A stretch of DNA of 64,000 nucleotides from Ruminobacter amylophilus (GTDB lineage: Bacteria > Pseudomonadota > Gammaproteobacteria > Enterobacterales > Succinivibrionaceae). Shown here piece after piece: positions 58,555 through 64,000 of the stretch. Positions within the stretch are counted from its first letter, which is position 1. The number at the start of each line of letters is the position of its first letter. Where the stretch lies: positions 1 through 64,000 of the forward strand of contig NZ_FOXF01000002.1 of assembly GCF_900115655.1 (NCBI RefSeq), in the 5' to 3' direction. The position numbers and the translations under genes were made by a program. The notes beneath the pieces are model-generated. The model ran no database searches. It was not told the origin of the DNA and saw nothing but the letters and a program-made list of their open reading frames with translations.

Positions 58555-60070
58555 TTTTCTTTAAATTCCTTTCTAGACGGGCCACACATGCTGACAGTGT
58601 GCCTATAATAGCTAAATAGATTAAAGCAACCGCAAGAAGTGGCATGAATGCCTCGAATGTTGTGTTTCTGATAACAACACCTCCTCTGGTCAGATCCATA
58701 AGACCTATGTAACCGCAGATTGAGGTTTCTTTGATTAATGAAATTCCTTCATTAGCTAGTGCTGGGAGATTATTCTTGAAAGCCTGCGGTAATATTATGT
58801 GTCTTATAATGGTAAATGGTTTTAATCCCAATGCATATCCGGCTTCAAACTGTCCGGTCGGTACTGATTTCATCCCGGCTCTGATTATTTCTTCAGTGTA
58901 TGCCATAGAGTTCAGACCAAATGCGACAATGGCTACAACAATCTTGCTTATATCAACTGAGGCAAAAATTATGTAGTAGATAATCAGAAGCTGAACCATT
59001 ACAGGTGTTCCTCTGATTATATTAACGTACATTCTTATCAGAAAATTAAGAATTCTGAAGTTCCCGGTTCTGTTATTCATTATTCTTATTACCGCCATAA
59101 CGGTTCCCCCAAGGAGTCCTATAATGGCGGAAAACACCGATATAATAATGGTTGTCATAAGCCCGGAAACAAGCATTTTCCAGCGATCTTCTTTAATGAA
59201 GTTATTGTAGAACTTGTCTGTAAATGAAGAATGATTCTGCACGGATGTTTTGGAATGGTCAGGTACTATTACAAAAATTTGAGATGAGCAGATGGTATGA
59301 GTGAAGTTTATAACCTTGGCTCTTTCCTCTGTTTTTGAAAAACCTGAAAAACCGGCATGAACCTTACCGCTGCTCACCGCATTGATAATACTGTCGAATT
59401 CCATGCTTTCGATTTTTAGTTTCATATGCAGACGGTCAGCAATAATTTTTGCTAATTCAATTTCGATGCCTACAATTTCATTGTTTTCGTAGTATTCATA
59501 CGGCGGAAAATCTGGGCTTGTGGCGATAATAAATTCAGGCCCGTCATTGTTTACAGCTGTGTAGTGATAGTTATCTGTATGAGTTACATATGTGTTGTAT
59601 ATTCTTTCGTACAGCTTTTCATTATGGATATCATCAATGACTGTATTGATTTTTTCCATCAGTTCATTGTTTTCCTTGGGAAGAATAATTGCATATGACT
59701 CTGTTTTAAACGGTGTGTTTAGAATTTTGAGCGTAGGATTTTTTTCTACGAATTTTACGGCAGGAAGTTCATCCATTACTACAGCATCAAGTTTTCCCTG
59801 AGTAAGAGCTGCAATTGAATCGGGGGAACTGTTGAAGCGTTCAACCGGTGGACAGTTATGCTGTTCAAGATATTCATTGGTTGCTATTTCAACAGTTGTA
59901 CCTATCTGAACTCCGACTCTGGCTTTACATAGATCTTCAATAGCTCTGACCTGATTTGAATGACTGTCGGTGTCGCAGGCTGAAATATTAAGTGCGGTTA
60001 CCAGAAATAATATTGCATATGCAGTTTTTTTTAAAATCGATAGTGTCATGTTTATGGTTTGGGAGCTCAT
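58544..60070 (-). CDS. Fused lipoprotein binding protein-permease with permuted binding domain
   Basis: A 508-residue protein. A lipoprotein signal (about 1-31, lipobox NISAC, C32) is followed by what is normally the second half of a type 3 solute-binding domain: [41 protein letters not shown], up to [11 protein letters not shown] (about 45-162). After a short linker comes what is normally the first half: [21 protein letters not shown] ... [34 protein letters not shown] (about 180-270). A HisM/GlnP-type permease then runs to the end, with EAA loop [23 protein letters not shown]. Ligand residues R250 and D100 are present. AGGGAAG lies 10 bases before the ATG. Confidence 0.9.
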   Translation of the reverse strand: MSSQTINMTLSILKKTAYAILFLVTALNISACDTDSHSNQVRAIEDLCKARVGVQIGTTVEIATNEYLEQHNCPPVERFNSSPDSIAALTQGKLDAVVMDELPAVKFVEKNPTLKILNTPFKTESYAIILPKENNELMEKINTVIDDIHNEKLYERIYNTYVTHTDNYHYTAVNNDGPEFIIATSPDFPPYEYYENNEIVGIEIELAKIIADRLHMKLKIESMEFDSIINAVSSGKVHAGFSGFSKTEERAKVINFTHTICSSQIFVIVPDHSKTSVQNHSSFTDKFYNNFIKEDRWKMLVSGLMTTIIISVFSAIIGLLGGTVMAVIRIMNNRTGNFRILNFLIRMYVNIIRGTPVMVQLLIIYYIIFASVDISKIVVAIVAFGLNSMAYTEEIIRAGMKSVPTGQFEAGYALGLKPFTIIRHIILPQAFKNNLPALANEGISLIKETSICGYIGLMDLTRGGVVIRNTTFEAFMPLLAVALIYLAIIGTLSACVARLERNLKKNER

Positions 60071-60206
60071 AAAGTAGTACTTCCCTGAATAATATTCAAA
60101 TACAAAAATGTGGTTATTATACGCTCGATGCAGCTTTATATAAATGATTAAAACTGATTCGAACAGTATGTAATGAGTTTAAATCGTATGTAAAATTTGA
60201 GGAGAC

Positions 60207-60253
60207 TATAAAAAAAGAAACCAGTACTCACGCATGTGCTGATGAGGACTGGT
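60207..60253 (-). terminator. Leader terminator upstream of the amino-acid ABC operon
   Basis: On the minus strand ACCAGTCCTCA and TGAGTACTGGT form a stem with one mismatch, followed by TTTCTTTTTTT. It lies only about 35 bases after a strong promoter and 137 bases before the coding region, so it is either an attenuator or the end of a short RNA. Confidence 0.8.
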
Positions 60254-60287
60254 GTTATCAATGATTAATAACCATAGGACTAATGAA

Positions 60288-60322
60288 CGTGGTTATTATA
60301 TTAAAAATGTGAAATATGTCAA
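60288..60322 (-). promoter_or_regulatory. Strong sigma-70 promoter of the amino-acid ABC leader
   Basis: On the minus strand TTGACA (plus-strand TGTCAA 60317-60322), a 16-base spacer and TATAAT (plus-strand ATTATA 60295-60300). Both hexamers are perfect consensus. The expected start is near 60288. Confidence 0.85.
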
Positions 60323-60569
60323 TATTTTTTAATAAAATTATAAAATTGACATGTAATATTAAGTAAGTAGAATATTACAGGTCTGTTGGCTTATATTGAT
60401 TTTATTTTTATTTACTGGTGAAATCATACTGAATTAACAGATATGTTTGGTTATTCAGTGAAGTTAATTACAGAGATTAACTTAAAGTATTTCGAATTTT
60501 GTTTTCAGGATACTTTTTTTGTTTGTGTATGAACGCTTTACATTACTGTAAGTTAGGCTGTTGTTTATT

Positions 60570-62773
<2,204 letters not shown>

Positions 62774-62833
62774 GTTTTCCCTACTCATGTGAATTACATG
62801 TGTATTTAACAGTGATAGCTGTCGGTTAAAGTT

Positions 62834-62865
62834 GGAAACCAGGGCAAGTCCCTGGTTTCTTTTTA
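62834..62865 (+). terminator. Terminator after tgt
   Basis: GAAACCAGGG and CCCTGGTTTC form a perfect 10-bp stem around CAAGT, followed by TTTTT. yajC-secD therefore probably has its own promoter in 62866-63115, which is AT-rich and shows no clear hexamers. Confidence 0.92.
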
Positions 62866-63120
62866 TTTGTTTATTCGGAATGTTTTTTTACTTTCTGTTA
62901 ATGATTTACGGCAAAAAAATGTAAAAATCAGCACTTATGAGATATCACCGATAATCTTTTGAGAACAATTATATGATTTCTTTCGTTTTATGAAAAAGTG
63001 CCTGTATTAAATGATCATTCAGTCATTATTGGACACCTTTCATAAATAATTCTGTTAAAACCACATATTTCATATATAATGCAAAATCGTGTTTTATTTT
63101 AAAATTCGAGGTTGATAAAG

Positions 63121-63504
63121 ATGAATTTATTTCCAACTGCTTTTGCAGAAGAAGGTGTTCCGGCAGCTGATCCTTCTCAGGTGGCTCCTGCCGCTCCTGA
63201 TATGACCTTCTTCCTGTTAATGGGTTTGGCCTTTGTTTGTTTTTATTTATTTGTTTTAAGACCTGGTAACAAGAAGAATAAGGAACGTGCAGAGTCTCTT
63301 AAGAAGCTTGAAGTGGGTGACGAGGTTTTAACAAACGGCGGTTTAGTCGGTAAAATCGTAAAAATTAATGAAGAGCAGGGGATTCTTACTGTGGAAATCG
63401 CACAGGGAACCCAGGTAAAGATCAACAGACAGTACGTTGTAAGTCCTTTGCCAAAGGGAACTTATGATGAACATAAGGTTGAAGCAAACCGTCAGAAAAA
63501 ATAA
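63121..63504 (+). CDS. yajC: Sec translocase accessory protein YajC
   Basis: A protein of about 127 residues. One membrane helix (about 29-47, FFLLMGLAFVCFYLFVLRP) is followed by a basic, small soluble domain with VGDEVLTNGGLVGKIVKI. YajC copurifies with SecDF. The frame begins at a TTG three codons earlier; ATG 63121 has GAGG 9 bases upstream and matches the family. secD starts 63 bases after the stop. Confidence 0.95.
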   Translation: MNLFPTAFAEEGVPAADPSQVAPAAPDMTFFLLMGLAFVCFYLFVLRPGNKKNKERAESLKKLEVGDEVLTNGGLVGKIVKINEEQGILTVEIAQGTQVKINRQYVVSPLPKGTYDEHKVEANRQKK

Positions 63505-63567
63505 AGTTAAGTCCTTATATGTGTGTGGGTATTTAGAACCTACAAAGGAATTCAAGGAGTATAGGTT

Positions 63568-64000
63568 TTGTTAAACAAGTATCCTTTATGGAAGAATATC
63601 CTGATAGTTGTAGTACTGATTGTAGGTGCCATCTATGCTTTGCCTAATATATATGGTGAAGATCAGGCTATTCAGATTAGTGGTTCCAAAGGTATAACTT
63701 TGGAAAAGGAAGACTACGAAAAAATTGAAAATGTGATTAAGCAGGACTGCCCAGACTGCAAAGTAGAAAGAAATTTGGGGCAGGCGCTTATCCGTTTCAA
63801 GGATAATGATTTACGTCTTCGTATCAAGGAAAAGCTGGTTTCAGAATTAGGTGACAATTATGTTGTTGCACTTAATCTTGCAGCTGCAACTCCTGACTGG
63901 TTAAAGTCAATCGGAGCCAAGCCTTTAAAGCTGGGTCTTGACCTTAGAGGCGGTCTTCACTTCTTAATGGAAGTTGACATGGATGAAGCAATCAAAAAGA
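63568..64000 (+). CDS. secD: Protein translocase subunit SecD (partial, cut by window end)
   Basis: The first 144 codons of SecD, which uses the proton gradient to drive export with SecF. Start is TTG 63568 with AAGGAG 8 bases upstream; there is no ATG nearby. The N-terminus (LNKYPLWKNILIVVVLIVGAIYALPNIYGED) matches E. coli MLNRYPLWKYVM...YALPNLFGED. The first membrane helix and the conserved LGLDLRGGLHFLMEVDM motif are visible before the sequence ends in frame. Confidence 0.95.
   Translation, partial: MLNKYPLWKNILIVVVLIVGAIYALPNIYGEDQAIQISGSKGITLEKEDYEKIENVIKQDCPDCKVERNLGQALIRFKDNDLRLRIKEKLVSELGDNYVVALNLAAATPDWLKSIGAKPLKLGLDLRGGLHFLMEVDMDEAIKK

Noticed and set aside
60274-60313. Valine/isoleucine-rich short frame (MNVVIILKM) on the plus strand, like an ilv leader peptide
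   Set aside because: No terminator follows on the plus strand before queA, and the same bases are explained by the minus-strand promoter.

Overview
The window is a 64 kb stretch of AT-rich gammaproteobacterial chromosome, mostly core housekeeping genes, with one insertion sequence at its left edge. zipA, cysZ, ispB, yejM, hda, bepA, cnoX and an rnhA/dnaQ divergent pair place it in the Gammaproteobacteria. The low-GC coding style, the order purM-DUF2066-hda-perM-bepA, and c-di-GMP, PTS and transhydrogenase genes suggest an anaerobic Aeromonadales/Succinivibrionaceae-type gut bacterium. That assignment is an inference from gene content; no rRNA is present to test it.

Layout. 1-1935: IS1634/IS4-type element. 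2.3-6.7 kb: HD-GYP protein with a degenerate receiver, ispB, rplU-rpmA-obgE. 6.8-8.5 kb: small unknown gene, then apaH-folA on the minus strand. 8.8-13.0 kb: dnaG and rpoD, without rpsU. 13.2-16.4 kb: tRNA-Ile(CAU), bcp, a membrane protein with a BECR-nuclease-like domain, tRNA-Trp, pyrBI. 17.1-21.8 kb: sensor diguanylate cyclase, an HMA metal-binding protein, a holD-like gene with an internal repeat, rimI, an M23 peptidase. 22.2-25.3 kb: pntAB. 25.4-27.9 kb: ptsI and crr on the minus strand without ptsH. 28.3-31.4 kb: L,D-transpeptidase, TerB-like protein, cysZ. 32.1-39.8 kb: zipA, ligA, mltD/rnhA, dnaQ, gmhA. 39.9-50.3 kb: purM, DUF2066, hda, perM, bepA, cnoX, yejM. 51.1-57.7 kb: maltose/maltodextrin ABC system with two tandem malE genes, malF, malG, malK. 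57.8-60.1 kb: amino-acid ABC transporter whose binding domain is lobe-swapped and fused to the permease. 60.6-64.0 kb: queA-tgt-yajC-secD, cut by the window end.

Functional themes are replication (dnaG, rpoD, ligA, dnaQ, hda, holD, rnhA), envelope building (zipA, mltD, LdtD-like, M23, gmhA, yejM, bepA, yajC-secD) and carbon uptake (mal, PTS). Highly expressed genes (rplU, rpmA, pntAB, malE2-malK) share a distinct optimised codon style, which makes the poorly optimised first malE stand out. The strongest unusual observations are the circularly permuted binding protein-permease fusion with its promoter/terminator leader, the mutually exclusive hairpins before the diguanylate cyclase gene, the duplicated HolD-like protein, and the exported BECR-like domain protein. 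Many start codons were moved from the longest reading frame to one with a Shine-Dalgarno sequence; these choices are stated per gene.
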